NCBI RefSeq assembly: GCF_035685805.1
Contig: NZ_DASSAB010000015.1
Coordinates: forward strand, 8,811-72,810
Origin: Dyella_A sp035685805
Lineage (GTDB): Bacteria; Pseudomonadota; Gammaproteobacteria; Xanthomonadales; Rhodanobacteraceae
Direction of reading: 5' to 3'
DNA length: 64,000 bases
A model generated the notes under the pieces. It did not search any database and was not told the origin of the DNA. It worked only from the letters and a program-made list of their open reading frames with translations. A program made the position numbers and the translations under genes. Position 1 is the stretch's first letter; each line of letters starts with the position of its first letter. This document shows positions 17,230 through 26,900 of this stretch, in pieces.

Positions 17230-19446
17230 TCAGCTCGCCGCCGGTTCCCGCGCCAGCGCGGTCAGCCGGTCATGCGTATCGCGCATCAGCATGAGCTGCC
17301 CGAGCACCAGCCGCGCCAGCTCATCGCTGGCCGGCGCACCGTCGCTCCGTTGGTCGTCGGTCGGCGTCTCGTCGACCAGCGTCTCGTCGGCCTTTGCCGC
17401 CGCGGCGTGGGCCTCGTCGGGTGCCAACGCGCGAGCGCCGGCATCCGCCAGGCGGTCGGCCAGATGATCCAGCCGTTCGTGCATTCCGCTACCGGCATGC
17501 GTCACCGCGTCCCGCGCGGCCGGATCGGTGATCTGCCGGCGATGCACGCCCAGCGAAGACAGGTGCCCGAGCAGTGCGTGCGCCGCCATCAGGGATCGCA
17601 GCAGTCGCTCCCGGTCACGCGGCGCCCGCGACGGTTCGCGCAGCATGCCGGCGATCAACGCGCCCAATGCGGCCATGGCGTTGTGCGCGTCGCGCCGCGC
17701 GATGCGATAAGGCAGGTCGTCGCGGCGGCCGCTGGCGTACTGGCCGATGATCTGCGCCAGGTACGCCGCATCGGCGCGCACCGCCTCGGCCAGCACCGTA
17801 TCGAGCCGGCGGCCACGCCATTCCGGCAGCACCAGGTGGATGGCCAGCGCCGCCAGCGCCGCGCCGACAAGCGTGTCCAGCAGGCGGGCCCACATCACGG
17901 CATAGCCGCTGCCGATCTGGTTGAAGCACAGCAGCACGAACAGCGTGATGAACGCCGTCGCCAGCGTGTACCTTCGCTGTCGCGCGGCGAAGAAGCCCAC
18001 CCCGGTCAGCACGACGAGCAGCATCTGCAGGGCGCCGTCGGGCACCAGCTGCAGGCTGGCCCAGCCAGCCATCAGCCCGAGCACGGTGCCGGCGATACGC
18101 TGCCACAGCAGGCGCCGCGTGGCGCCGTAGCTGGGCTGGGATACCAGCAGCGTGGTCAGCAAAATCCAGTACCCGTGCTGGGGGTGCGCCAGCGCGATGA
18201 TCGCGTAGCCGGCGGCCAGCGCCAGCGACAGGCGCAGCGCATGACGAAAATGCAGGGAGCCCGGCGTCAGCTGGATACGCACGCGCTGCCACGCCTCACC
18301 CGGTGTCTGCGGTGTCGGATCCTGCAGCAGGTTGTCCTGTTCTTGCGGCGGCGCGAGCGCCGGCGTGTTCTGGTCCAGCAGCGCCTGGATCGCGCCCAGG
18401 TTGCGCACCAGCGCCCGCACGGCGTTCAGCAGGTGCTCCGGCAGCGGCGTGGATTGCGCGGTGCGCGCCAGCGCCTCTTGCAGATCTTGCGCGGCCGCGT
18501 GCGCGGCCCCACCCGCCGGCGCGGGCGGTGCATCCAGCCGCAGCGCGTCGGCCCGCGTATGGCACTGCGCCGCCTGCAGGCGCAGCAGGTGCTCGCAGCG
18601 AAACAGCACGTCGCTATGGAACAGCGCCTGCGCCAGCGCGTCGTACGGGTAATGCGCCGAGCTCACCCGCTCGTGGATGTCCTGCGCCATAAAATACAGC
18701 TGCAACCGCGCAGCGGTGTCGCCCCGCGGCCGGCGCGATCCGATGCGATCGATCAGCAGCAGGCGCGTGTCGTTGAGTGCCTGCACTACCCGCGCATTGC
18801 CCGTGGCGACGGCCAGCTGCAGGGCCTCCCGATCCACGCCGTGCACTGGCGCGAACAGCGCCGCCCGGGCCTCGAGGTAAGCCGCCAGCGCGTCGAACAG
18901 TCGCGCCAGCGCCAGGCGCAGCGCCTGCTGCGGCGCCACCGCACTCCACAGCAGCGACAGCAGGCCGTACCACGCCGCGCCGGCAAGCAGTCGCAGCGTC
19001 TCGTGCAGCAGGCCCGCCGCGCCGCTGCCGCGCGCGGCATCCACGCCGATCATGGTGTACACCGCGAGGATCAGCGTCGCGCCGGCGATGGTGGCGTAGC
19101 GCCCGCTGATCGCGCCGAGCATCACCAGCACGAAACTCATCACCGGCAGCGCCAGCACGAATGCCCACGGCCACGGCAGCAGCCATTCCACCGCCAGCGC
19201 CATCGCCGCGAAGCAGGCGAGCGTGACCAGCACGGTGCCGAGCCGGGTACGCCAGTGCTCTTCGGTTTCGGCCAGCGCACAGGCGATCGCGCCGAGCAGC
19301 GCCGGGATCACCGCGGCCACCGCGCCAGCGACCAAGCAATAGCCGACGATGCCGCCCATCGCCAGCAGCACGCGCAGGCATTCGCCGAAGCGATCGGAGC
19401 CGCGGATACGTCGCCAATACAGCGCGGGGTCGAGGACTTGTTGCAT
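17230..19446 (-). CDS. YccS/FUSC-family inner-membrane protein
   Basis: A 738-residue protein with two blocks of about six membrane helices (residues about 25-145 and 395-520), each followed by a cytoplasmic helical region. This is the duplicated layout of the YccS/YhfK (FUSC, aromatic acid exporter-like) family. The second block contains GYWILLTTLLVSQPSYGATRRL and QRIAGTVLG, the FUSC signature. The family is thought to be involved in efflux of aromatic acids or other compounds; no specific substrate is known. It stands alone between liuA and the leucine dehydrogenase terminator. Confidence 0.88.
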   Translation of the reverse strand: MQQVLDPALYWRRIRGSDRFGECLRVLLAMGGIVGYCLVAGAVAAVIPALLGAIACALAETEEHWRTRLGTVLVTLACFAAMALAVEWLLPWPWAFVLALPVMSFVLVMLGAISGRYATIAGATLILAVYTMIGVDAARGSGAAGLLHETLRLLAGAAWYGLLSLLWSAVAPQQALRLALARLFDALAAYLEARAALFAPVHGVDREALQLAVATGNARVVQALNDTRLLLIDRIGSRRPRGDTAARLQLYFMAQDIHERVSSAHYPYDALAQALFHSDVLFRCEHLLRLQAAQCHTRADALRLDAPPAPAGGAAHAAAQDLQEALARTAQSTPLPEHLLNAVRALVRNLGAIQALLDQNTPALAPPQEQDNLLQDPTPQTPGEAWQRVRIQLTPGSLHFRHALRLSLALAAGYAIIALAHPQHGYWILLTTLLVSQPSYGATRRLLWQRIAGTVLGLMAGWASLQLVPDGALQMLLVVLTGVGFFAARQRRYTLATAFITLFVLLCFNQIGSGYAVMWARLLDTLVGAALAALAIHLVLPEWRGRRLDTVLAEAVRADAAYLAQIIGQYASGRRDDLPYRIARRDAHNAMAALGALIAGMLREPSRAPRDRERLLRSLMAAHALLGHLSSLGVHRRQITDPAARDAVTHAGSGMHERLDHLADRLADAGARALAPDEAHAAAAKADETLVDETPTDDQRSDGAPASDELARLVLGQLMLMRDTHDRLTALAREPAAS

Positions 19447-19483
19447 CGCAACAGCATACGACGCGGCGGGCGGACCACCGCAG

Positions 19484-19520
19484 CGGAAAAGGAAACGCCG
19501 GCTCAGGGCCGGCGTTTCCT
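19484..19520 (-). terminator. Rho-independent terminator of leucine dehydrogenase
   Basis: Perfect 13-bp stem (AGGAAACGCCGGC / GCCGGCGTTTCCT) with a 5-nt loop. On the minus strand it is followed by TTTTCC, just after the dehydrogenase stop. Confidence 0.88.
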
Positions 19521-19540
19521 GCGATCACTCGGGGCGAACC

Positions 19541-20644
19541 TTACTGACCGCGCATGCGGCCCTGGAAGCGGGTGCCGCCGTTGCCCATGTGCGGCAGCTT
19601 GATCTTGCCGATCAGCGCGATGCGCTCCTCGGCGAGGCGATCGGCCGCCAGGTAGGTCGGCACGCCCTCGGTCTTGCTGATCTCGAAGATGCGGCCCAGG
19701 TTGTAGTAGATCTGCCGCATCATGCGCATCGCGCGCTCGCGGTTGTAGCCGTCGATCTCCAGCGAGATGTTCATCACGCCGCCGGCGTTCACCGCGTAGT
19801 CCGGCGCATACAGCACGCCGCGACGGGTCAGCTCGTCGCCAATCGCGTCGGTGGCAAGCTGGTTGTTGGCCGCGCCGCAGATGATCTTGGCCTTGATGCG
19901 GTCGATGGTCTGGTCGTTGACGGTGCCGCCCAGCGCGCACGGCGAATAGACGTCTGCTTCCACGTCGTAGATCTCGTCCAGGCCCACCGCCTCGCAGCCC
20001 AGCTCGTCGACGCAGCGCTGCACCAGCTCCTTGTTGATGTCGGTGACGAACACCTTGGCGCCCTGCTCGCGCAGCAGCTTGATGAACTCCATGCCGACGT
20101 GGCCGGCGCCCTGCACGGCGTAGCTGTACTTGCCCACGTCCTCGTTGCCGTGCTTGAACTGCAGCGCGGCCATCAGGCCCTGCAGCGTGCCGTAGGCGGT
20201 GAACGGCGACGGGTCGCCCGAGCCGCCGTGCACCTGGTGCACGCCGGTCACGTACTCGGTCTCGCGGAACACGTACTCCATGTCGTTGACGTCGATGCCG
20301 ACGTCCTCGGCGGTGATGTAGCGGCCGTTCAACGAGTTGACGAAGCGGCCGAACGCGCGGAACAGCGCCTCGGACTTGTCCTTGCTCGGGTCACCGATGA
20401 TCACTGCCTTGCCGCCGCCCAGGTTCAGGCCGGCCACCGCGTTCTTGTACGTCATGCCGCGCGACAGGCGCAGCACGTCGTTGATCGCCTCCTGCTCGGT
20501 CTTGTAGGGCCACATGCGCAGGCCGCCCAGCGACGGGCCCAGCACCGTGTTGTGGATCGCGACGATGGCCTTCAGGCCGGCGTCCTTGTTCTGGCAGAAC
20601 ACGACTTCTTCGTGGCCGGTGTTGGCGATGGTTTCAAAGATCAT
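19541..20644 (-). CDS. ldh: Leucine dehydrogenase (Glu/Leu/Phe/Val dehydrogenase family)
   Basis: A 367-residue NAD-dependent amino acid dehydrogenase that reversibly deaminates leucine, valine and isoleucine to their keto acids. Substrate and catalytic lysines are visible: Lys 67 in SRGMTYKNAVAG and Lys 79 in LGGGKAVI, with PSLGGLRMWPY and ITAEDVG nearby. The Rossmann fold shows VQGAGHVG. Length and motifs match Ldh/Bcd more closely than glutamate dehydrogenase, which is longer. It can supply the branched-chain keto acids used by the liu and IcmF enzymes in this window. It is a single-gene unit with its own terminator. Confidence 0.92.
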   Translation of the reverse strand: MIFETIANTGHEEVVFCQNKDAGLKAIVAIHNTVLGPSLGGLRMWPYKTEQEAINDVLRLSRGMTYKNAVAGLNLGGGKAVIIGDPSKDKSEALFRAFGRFVNSLNGRYITAEDVGIDVNDMEYVFRETEYVTGVHQVHGGSGDPSPFTAYGTLQGLMAALQFKHGNEDVGKYSYAVQGAGHVGMEFIKLLREQGAKVFVTDINKELVQRCVDELGCEAVGLDEIYDVEADVYSPCALGGTVNDQTIDRIKAKIICGAANNQLATDAIGDELTRRGVLYAPDYAVNAGGVMNISLEIDGYNRERAMRMMRQIYYNLGRIFEISKTEGVPTYLAADRLAEERIALIGKIKLPHMGNGGTRFQGRMRGQ

Positions 20645-20753
20645 TCGAGCGGTGACTCCAGGTTTGGCGGTGCCGGGGAGGGCGTCCGCGCGGTGTGGGA
20701 CAGCGCCGCGGCATGCGGCAAGGCTTGCGGTGAAGATGTCGTAAAAGCTTGAA

Positions 20754-20787
20754 AATCAAAGCCCCAGCGGGGGCTGGGGCTTTGATT
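20754..20787 (-). terminator. Terminator of the WXXGXW-repeat gene
   Basis: Perfect 15-bp stem (AATCAAAGCCCCAGC / GCTGGGGCTTTGATT) with a 4-nt loop, followed on the minus strand by a short T-rich tract. Confidence 0.85.
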
Positions 20788-20844
20788 GGGGCCGGCAGTT
20801 TAGTACTTCCCCCGACCGCTTGCTGACGCGCCGCAGCACGCTGC

Positions 20845-21177
20845 TCATCGCACCCAGTGGCCGCGCGCCAAGTGCCAGTGCCGGCCGCGGTGCTCCCAGC
20901 GCTCGGGCACGTAGCGGTAGCCCGGACGCGCGCGCACCCAGTAGCCGCCCACCCAGACGTGCCGATGCGCGCCCGGGTTCCAGCGCCAGTAGCCGGGCGC
21001 CCACACGTAGCCCACCCGGGGTGGCGGCACGCGCACGTACCGCGGTGCCGGCGGTGGCACGCCCACTTCCACGCCAACCGATACCTGTGCGGCGGCGGCC
21101 GGCCGCGCGCCGCCGAGGCCGGCCAGGGCCAGCGCCACGCCGGCGAGCAGGGTGAGCTTGGGAACGATGCGAGTCAT
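20845..21177 (-). CDS. Secreted WXXGXW-repeat (YXWQ-type) protein
   Basis: A 110-residue protein with a signal peptide ending ARPAAAAQ. The mature part starts with a Pro-rich strand (VGVPPPAPRYVRVPPP) and carries repeated aromatic motifs WAPGYWRWN, WVGGYWVRARPGYRYVPERW and HWHLARGHWV, typical of the WXXGXW/YXWQ repeat family found in proteobacterial envelopes. Function is unknown. The start is set by a GGAGATCCGC ribosome site directly upstream of the ATG. Confidence 0.85.
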   Translation of the reverse strand: MTRIVPKLTLLAGVALALAGLGGARPAAAAQVSVGVEVGVPPPAPRYVRVPPPRVGYVWAPGYWRWNPGAHRHVWVGGYWVRARPGYRYVPERWEHRGRHWHLARGHWVR

Positions 21178-21316
21178 GCGGATCTCCTTGGGGCGCCGCG
21201 AGCCTGCGGACGCGTCAGGAAAACGGCGCAAGGCGAGGCCTGTTGACCCCACCGCGCCGGCCGGTTCAGTTGCCGGTGGGCAAACGCGGCGCCGCGCCCG
21301 CGGACTCATCGCGAAC

Positions 21317-22114
21317 TCAAAGCGAGCAATGCGGCTTGTGGCCGTTGGCCTGCGCCTGCTGGTACAGCGGCATCAGCTGCTGCGCCTGGCGCTCGAGCGT
21401 TTGCGCGCGGTTGCCGGGCGCCGGGTGGGTAGACAGGAACACCGGCGGCTTCGCGCCGCCCTTGGCGTCCATCTTCTGCCACAGCGCCACCGCCGCACGC
21501 GGATCAAACCCGGCCTGCGCCATGTAGCGCTGGCCCAGCGTGTCGGCCTCGCTCTCCTGGGTGCGCGAGAACGGCAGCAGGATGCCGACCTCGGCGCCCA
21601 GCCCCAGCGCAGCGGCCGCGTAGCCGGCGTCGGTGCCGCGGGTGCCGGCGTAGATGGTGCCGGCCGCCACCGCCGCCTGGGCGGCGTAGTTGTCCGACAC
21701 GCGCTCGGCGCCGTGGCGCGACACCACGTGCGACAGCTCGTGACCCAGCACCACCGCGAGCTGGTCCTGGTTGCTGGCGACCTTGAACATGCCCTGGTTC
21801 ACGCCGATGCGCCCGCCGGGCAGGGCGAACGCGTTGGCGCTGTCGTCGTCGACGATCTGCACCTCCCACTGGTTGGCGTTCCACGGCGGCGGCAGCACCG
21901 CGATCAGCGCATTGGCTACGCAGGTGGCGTAGGCGCGCTGGCGCGGCGCGTCAACGAACTTGCCCTGCTTGCGCAAGTCGTTGAACGCGCTGATGCCCAT
22001 CTGGCTCATCTGGCTGTCCGACACGATCATCAACTGCGAGCGGCCGGTGGGCGAGGTGGCGCAGCCGGCGAGGACAGTGGCGGCCAGTGCCGCGGCGAGC
22101 AGGGCGATGCGCAT
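21317..22114 (-). CDS. M48-family metalloprotease lipoprotein (LoiP-like)
   Basis: A 265-residue lipoprotein (signal with LAGC, Cys 18). The zinc site is intact: HELSH at residues 125-129 and the third ligand in ESEAD (Glu 187). It resembles LoiP/YggG, an outer-membrane-associated protease involved in envelope quality control in enterobacteria. A strong AAGGAGGA ribosome site lies 6 bases before the ATG. The WXXGXW gene lies 139 bases downstream on the same strand. Confidence 0.9.
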   Translation of the reverse strand: MRIALLAAALAATVLAGCATSPTGRSQLMIVSDSQMSQMGISAFNDLRKQGKFVDAPRQRAYATCVANALIAVLPPPWNANQWEVQIVDDDSANAFALPGGRIGVNQGMFKVASNQDQLAVVLGHELSHVVSRHGAERVSDNYAAQAAVAAGTIYAGTRGTDAGYAAAALGLGAEVGILLPFSRTQESEADTLGQRYMAQAGFDPRAAVALWQKMDAKGGAKPPVFLSTHPAPGNRAQTLERQAQQLMPLYQQAQANGHKPHCSL

Positions 22115-22194
22115 GGAGATCCTCCTTGGTGAACGATGCGCCAGAGCATAGCCGCGCCCGCCGTTGCCGCCGCGTGGAAGGGTGTGGAAAAAGA

Positions 22195-22206
22195 ACGAAC
22201 GGTCGT
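22195..22206. promoter_or_regulatory. Possible TetR operator
   Basis: ACGA-ACGG-TCGT dyad just before the TetR-family gene. Such short palindromes close to the start often serve as the repressor's own operator; the symmetry here is only four bases per arm. Confidence 0.35.
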
Positions 22207-22221
22207 GCTATTTTCCGCCCC

Positions 22222-22824
22222 ATGCCTGTCACCAGCCCTCCCCGCAAAAGCGCGCTCACGCGCAACCTGATCCTCGAGCACGCCTACGCGCTGGCCACCC
22301 GCGACGGCCTGGAAGGCTTGTCCATCGGTCACCTCGCGGCCGATGTCGGCATGTCCAAGAGCGGCGTGTTCGCCCACTTCGGCTCGCGCGAAGATCTGCA
22401 ACTGGCCGTGCTTGATGCCGGCGCCCGGCGTTTTGCCAGCCAGGTGATGCAGCCGGCCCTGCGCGAGCCGCGCGGCCTGCCGCGCCTGCGGGCGATCGTG
22501 CGGCGCTGGTTCGAGTGGGCCTGCGCGCACCAGAACGGCTGCGTGCTGCTGTCGGCGGTGAGCGAGTACGACGGCCGCGACGGCGCGCTGCGCGACGGCG
22601 TGGTGCGCCAGCAATCGCAGTGGCGCGAGGCCCTGGCCAAGGCGGCCGGTTATGCGATCGAGGCCGGCCACCTGCGCGCCGATGCCGACCCGCAGCAGAT
22701 CGCCTTCGAGATCTACGCGCTCATTCTCGGCCTGCACCACGACGCGGGCCTGTTCGGTTTCGCTCCCGCCAGCGCGCGGGCCGATGCCGCCTTCGAGCGC
22801 CTGTGGCGCAGCTGGCAAGCCTGA
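22222..22824 (+). CDS. TetR-family transcriptional regulator
   Basis: A 200-residue regulator. Residues about 12-60 form the TetR helix-turn-helix (ILEHAYALATRDGLEGL, then SIGHLAADVGMSKSGVFAHF). The C-terminal part (RLRAIVRRWFEWACAHQNGCVLLSAV) matches the TetR_C_6 type common in regulators of lipid or hydrolase genes. Its stop is 10 bases before the start of the alpha/beta hydrolase gene, so it probably controls its own operon, perhaps through the dyad at 22195. Confidence 0.9.
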   Translation: MPVTSPPRKSALTRNLILEHAYALATRDGLEGLSIGHLAADVGMSKSGVFAHFGSREDLQLAVLDAGARRFASQVMQPALREPRGLPRLRAIVRRWFEWACAHQNGCVLLSAVSEYDGRDGALRDGVVRQQSQWREALAKAAGYAIEAGHLRADADPQQIAFEIYALILGLHHDAGLFGFAPASARADAAFERLWRSWQA

Positions 22825-22834
22825 GGACGCACCG

Positions 22835-23764
22835 ATGAACCACGCTCCCACCGTGTTGCCGCGCAGCGGCGCCACCGCCCGCCTGATGTTGTCGCTGGTG
22901 CGCGCGGGCTTCGTGCTCGGCGGCCGCGTGATGCCGCAGCGCACCGCCGTGCGCGCTGCGCGCCTGTTCGCCACGCCGTTCGCCAGCAGCCGCGCGCGTG
23001 CCCGTGCCGAGCCCGGCGATGCCGGCATGCGCCGCGGCAGCCTGCGCGTGGCGAGCGAAACCGTCGCCACCTACACCTGGGGCGATGCGGCCACCCAGCC
23101 GTACGTGCTGATGTCGCACGGCTGGTCCAGCTTCGGCCTGCGTTTCCTGCCGTGGGTGCGCGAGCTGCAGGCGCAGGGATACGCAGTGGTGGCATTCGAC
23201 CAGCCCGGCCACGGTCACAGCAGCGGTCGCTACAGCACGCTGCCGGAATTCGTCGACACCGTGCTCGCCGTCGGCCGCCATTACGGCCCGGCCGCCCTCG
23301 CGGTGGGTCATTCGCTCGGCGCCGCCGCGCTGGCGCTGGCGCAGGGCGAGCAGTGGCACGCGAACAAACTGGTGCTGGTGGCGCCGCCGGTGGACATGCG
23401 CGCCGCGGTCGGTCGGTTCTTTCGCCTGGTGCGGGTGGGCGAGCATCTGCGGGCGCCGTTCTACGCCTGGCTCCAAGGGCGCACCGGCGTCAGCGTGGAC
23501 GCGCTGGACCTGCGCCGCCATCTGCCCGCGCTCGGCCAGCCGGCGCTGATCGTGCACGACCTGGACGACGCCGACGTGCCGTGGGCGGAAGGCGAGCGCT
23601 ATGCCGTGTGCTGGCGCGGTGCCCGCCTGCTCACCACGCAAGGCCTCGGCCATCGCCGCGTGTTGTCGGAGCCGGCGGTGATCGCCGCCGCGCTCGCGTT
23701 CGCCCGCGGCGAGGCGGTGGGCGAGCGGGTGATCGGCAGCGTCAATCTGGCGCACGACCTCTAG
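22835..23764 (+). CDS. Alpha/beta hydrolase
   Basis: A 309-residue alpha/beta-hydrolase fold protein. The oxyanion-side motif is MSHGWSS, the nucleophile elbow is GHSLGAA, the acid is likely in VHDLDDADVPW, and the catalytic His is in GLGHRRVL. It lacks an obvious signal peptide; the first 60 residues are basic and partly hydrophobic. It is cotranscribed with the preceding TetR gene. The substrate is unknown (an ester or lipid is plausible). Confidence 0.88.
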   Translation: MNHAPTVLPRSGATARLMLSLVRAGFVLGGRVMPQRTAVRAARLFATPFASSRARARAEPGDAGMRRGSLRVASETVATYTWGDAATQPYVLMSHGWSSFGLRFLPWVRELQAQGYAVVAFDQPGHGHSSGRYSTLPEFVDTVLAVGRHYGPAALAVGHSLGAAALALAQGEQWHANKLVLVAPPVDMRAAVGRFFRLVRVGEHLRAPFYAWLQGRTGVSVDALDLRRHLPALGQPALIVHDLDDADVPWAEGERYAVCWRGARLLTTQGLGHRRVLSEPAVIAAALAFARGEAVGERVIGSVNLAHDL

Positions 23765-23920
23765 CACCACGTCTCATCGCAGGGCAGCGACCGCAGCCGG
23801 CGTGGCTTTGCAGCGCGTGCCGTTGCACCTCCGTACGCCGTGGTACGTGCGCCGCGGCAAGCGCCTGCACGCGAACCCCTCTAGAATTGGGCGGTTCAAG
23901 CACAGCCGTCTGGAGTTGCC

Positions 23921-26900
23921 ATGAGTTCGCCCGCCAAGCACGTTCCCGCCAGCGATTCGCAGCACGCGCACACCCCGCACGAGTCCACCCCGCTGCGCTT
24001 CGTCACCGCCGCCAGCCTGTTCGACGGCCACGATGCGGCGATCAACATCATGCGCCGGATCATCCAGGCGCAAGGCGCCGAAGTGATCCACCTCGGCCAC
24101 AACCGCTCGGTGGAAGACGTGGTGCGCGCCGCACTGCAGGAAGACGCGGACGCCATCGCGCTGTCGTCCTACCAGGGCGGCCATGTCGAATACTTCAAGT
24201 ACATGGTGGACATGCTCAAGGAGCGCGGCGCCGGCCACATCCGCGTGTTCGGCGGCGGTGGCGGCACCATCACGCCGGAGGAGATCAAGGAGCTGCAGGC
24301 CTACGGCGTGGAGCGCATCTACCACCCCAACGACGGCATGAAGCTCGGCCTCACCGAGATGATCGAAGACGTGATGGCCCGCGCCGGCAAGGCCGCCAGC
24401 GAGCACGCGCGTGGTCACGCTGCCGGCGTGCCCAACGTGCACATCGACAACGAGATCAGCATCGGCCACATGCTCTCGGCGATCGAGGAGGGCGGCCTGT
24501 CCGAGGCCGACCTCAGCCGCCTGCGCAAGGAGTGGCAGCTTGCTGGCAAGCAGACTCCGGTGCTCGGCCTTACCGGCACCGGCGGCGCCGGCAAGTCCAG
24601 CGTGGTGGACGAACTGCTGCTGCGCTTCCTGCAGGCCTTCCCCGAGATGCGTATTGCCGTGCTGGCGGTGGACCCGACCCGCCGCCGCTCCGGTGGCGCG
24701 CTGCTGGGCGACCGCATCCGCATGAACTCGCTGCGCTCGCACCGCGTCTACAGGCGCTCGATGGCCACGCGCCGCCAGCACGCGGCCACCAGCGTGGTGC
24801 TGCACGACTGCATCGACTTCCTCAAGAGCCAGCCCTACGACCTGGTGATCGTCGAAACCGCCGGCATCGGCCAGAGCGATTCGGAAATCGTCGACCTGGT
24901 CGACTTCCCGGTCTACGTGATGACCAGCGAATACGGCGCCGCCAGCCAGCTGGAGAAGATCGACATGATCGACTTCGCCGAGCTCGTGGTGCTCAACAAG
25001 TACGACAAGCGCGGCGCCGAAGACGCCCTGCGCGATGTGCGCAAGCAGTGGAAGCGCAACCGCACCGCCTTTGCGCTGAAGGACGAGGAGGTGCCGGTCT
25101 ACCCGACCATCGCCAGCCAGTTCAACGATCCCGGCGTCACCTGGATGTTCTCCAACCTGTGCCGCCTGATGCGCGAGAAGCTCTCGCTGGAAGGCGCCCA
25201 GTGGACGCCGCAGCTGGACACCTCGCTGAAGGAGCCGCGCGCCACCGTGCTGATCCCCGGCAACCGCGTGCGCTACCTCGCCGAGATCGCCGAGCAGGGC
25301 CGCGGCATCAACGCCTCCATCGCCAGGCAGACCGAGCAGGCCAGCAAGGCGCAGCACTGCTACGAGGCGCTGAAAGAACTGGGTGACGAGCTGCTGCCCA
25401 AGCCGCTGGATCTCTACGCCAGCGACGCGCTGCAGGCAGGCGAGGGCGCCGACCGCTCGCTGCTGCTGCTGCGCCAGCGCTACAACGCCGCGCTCGGCGA
25501 GCTGAGCAAGGAATCCCTGGAACTCCTGCGCAACTGGCCCGCCCTGCGCGATTCGGTCACCGCCGAGGTCAACGAGTACCAGGTGCGCGGCAAGACCATC
25601 CGCGTGGAGAACTACCGCGAGTCGCTCAGCCACCAGAAGATCCCCAAGGTGTCGCCGCCCAAGACCCGCAGCTGGGGCGACCAGCTGCTGTTCCTGGGCA
25701 AGGAGAACCTGCCCGGCCACTACCCCTACACCGGCGGCGTGTACCCGTACCGCCGCAGCGGCGAAGACCCCACCCGCATGTTCGCCGGCGAAGGCACGCC
25801 CGAGCGCACCAACCGACGGTTCCATTACCTCAGCCAGGGCGGCGCCGCCACGCGCCTGTCCACCGCGTTCGACTCCGTCACCCTGTACGGCGAAGACCCG
25901 GCCCCGCGCCCGGACATCTACGGCAAGATCGGCAACTCCGGCGTCAACATCGCCACGCTCGACGACATGAAGAAGCTGTACTCCGGCTTCGACCTGTCCG
26001 CGCCCACCAGCTCGGTCTCCATGACCATCAACGGCCCGGCGCCGATCATCCTCGCGATGTTCATGAACACCGCGATCGACCAGAACGTGGAGAAGTACCT
26101 CAAGGCCGACGCCGCGCGCTGGGCCGAGGCGGAAAAGAAAATCGCCAAGCTGTTCGAAGGCCGCGAGCGCCCGCGCTACGCCGGTGAATTACCGGCCGGC
26201 AACGACGGCCTGGGCCTCGGCCTGCTCGGCGTCACCGGCAACCAGCTGGTGGACGCCGACACCTACGCGAAGATCAAGGCCGAGACGCTGGCGGCCGTGC
26301 GCGGCACCGTGCAGGCGGACATCCTGAAAGAGGACCAGGCGCAGAACACCTGCATCTTCTCCACCGAGTTCGCGCTGCGCATGATGGGCGACATCCAGCA
26401 GTACTTCGTCGACCACAAGGTGCGCAACTTCTACTCGGTGTCGATCTCCGGCTATCACATCGCCGAGGCCGGCGCGAACCCGATCAGCCAGCTCGCCTTT
26501 ACGCTGAGCAACGGCTTCACCATCGTCGAGTACTACCTCGCGCGCGGGATGAACATCGACGACTTCGCGCCCAACCTATCGTTCTTCTTCTCCAACGGCA
26601 TGGACCCGGAGTACACCGTGATCGGCCGCGTCGCCCGCCGCATCTGGGCCCGCGCCATGCGCGAGCGCTACGGCGCCAGCGCCCGCAGCCAGATGATGAA
26701 GTACCACATCCAGACCTCCGGCCGGTCCCTGCATGCGCAGGAGATCCAGTTCAACGACATCCGCACCACGTTGCAGGCGCTGTACGCGCTGTTCGACAAC
26801 TGCAACTCCCTGCACACCAACGCCTACGACGAGGCCATCACGACGCCCACCGAAGAGAGCGTGCGCCGCGCCGTGGCGATCCAGATGATCATCAACAAGG

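Noticed and set aside
23774..25825. A 683-codon minus-strand frame opposite icmF
   Set aside because: Shadow of the IcmF coding strand; no motif or start signal.
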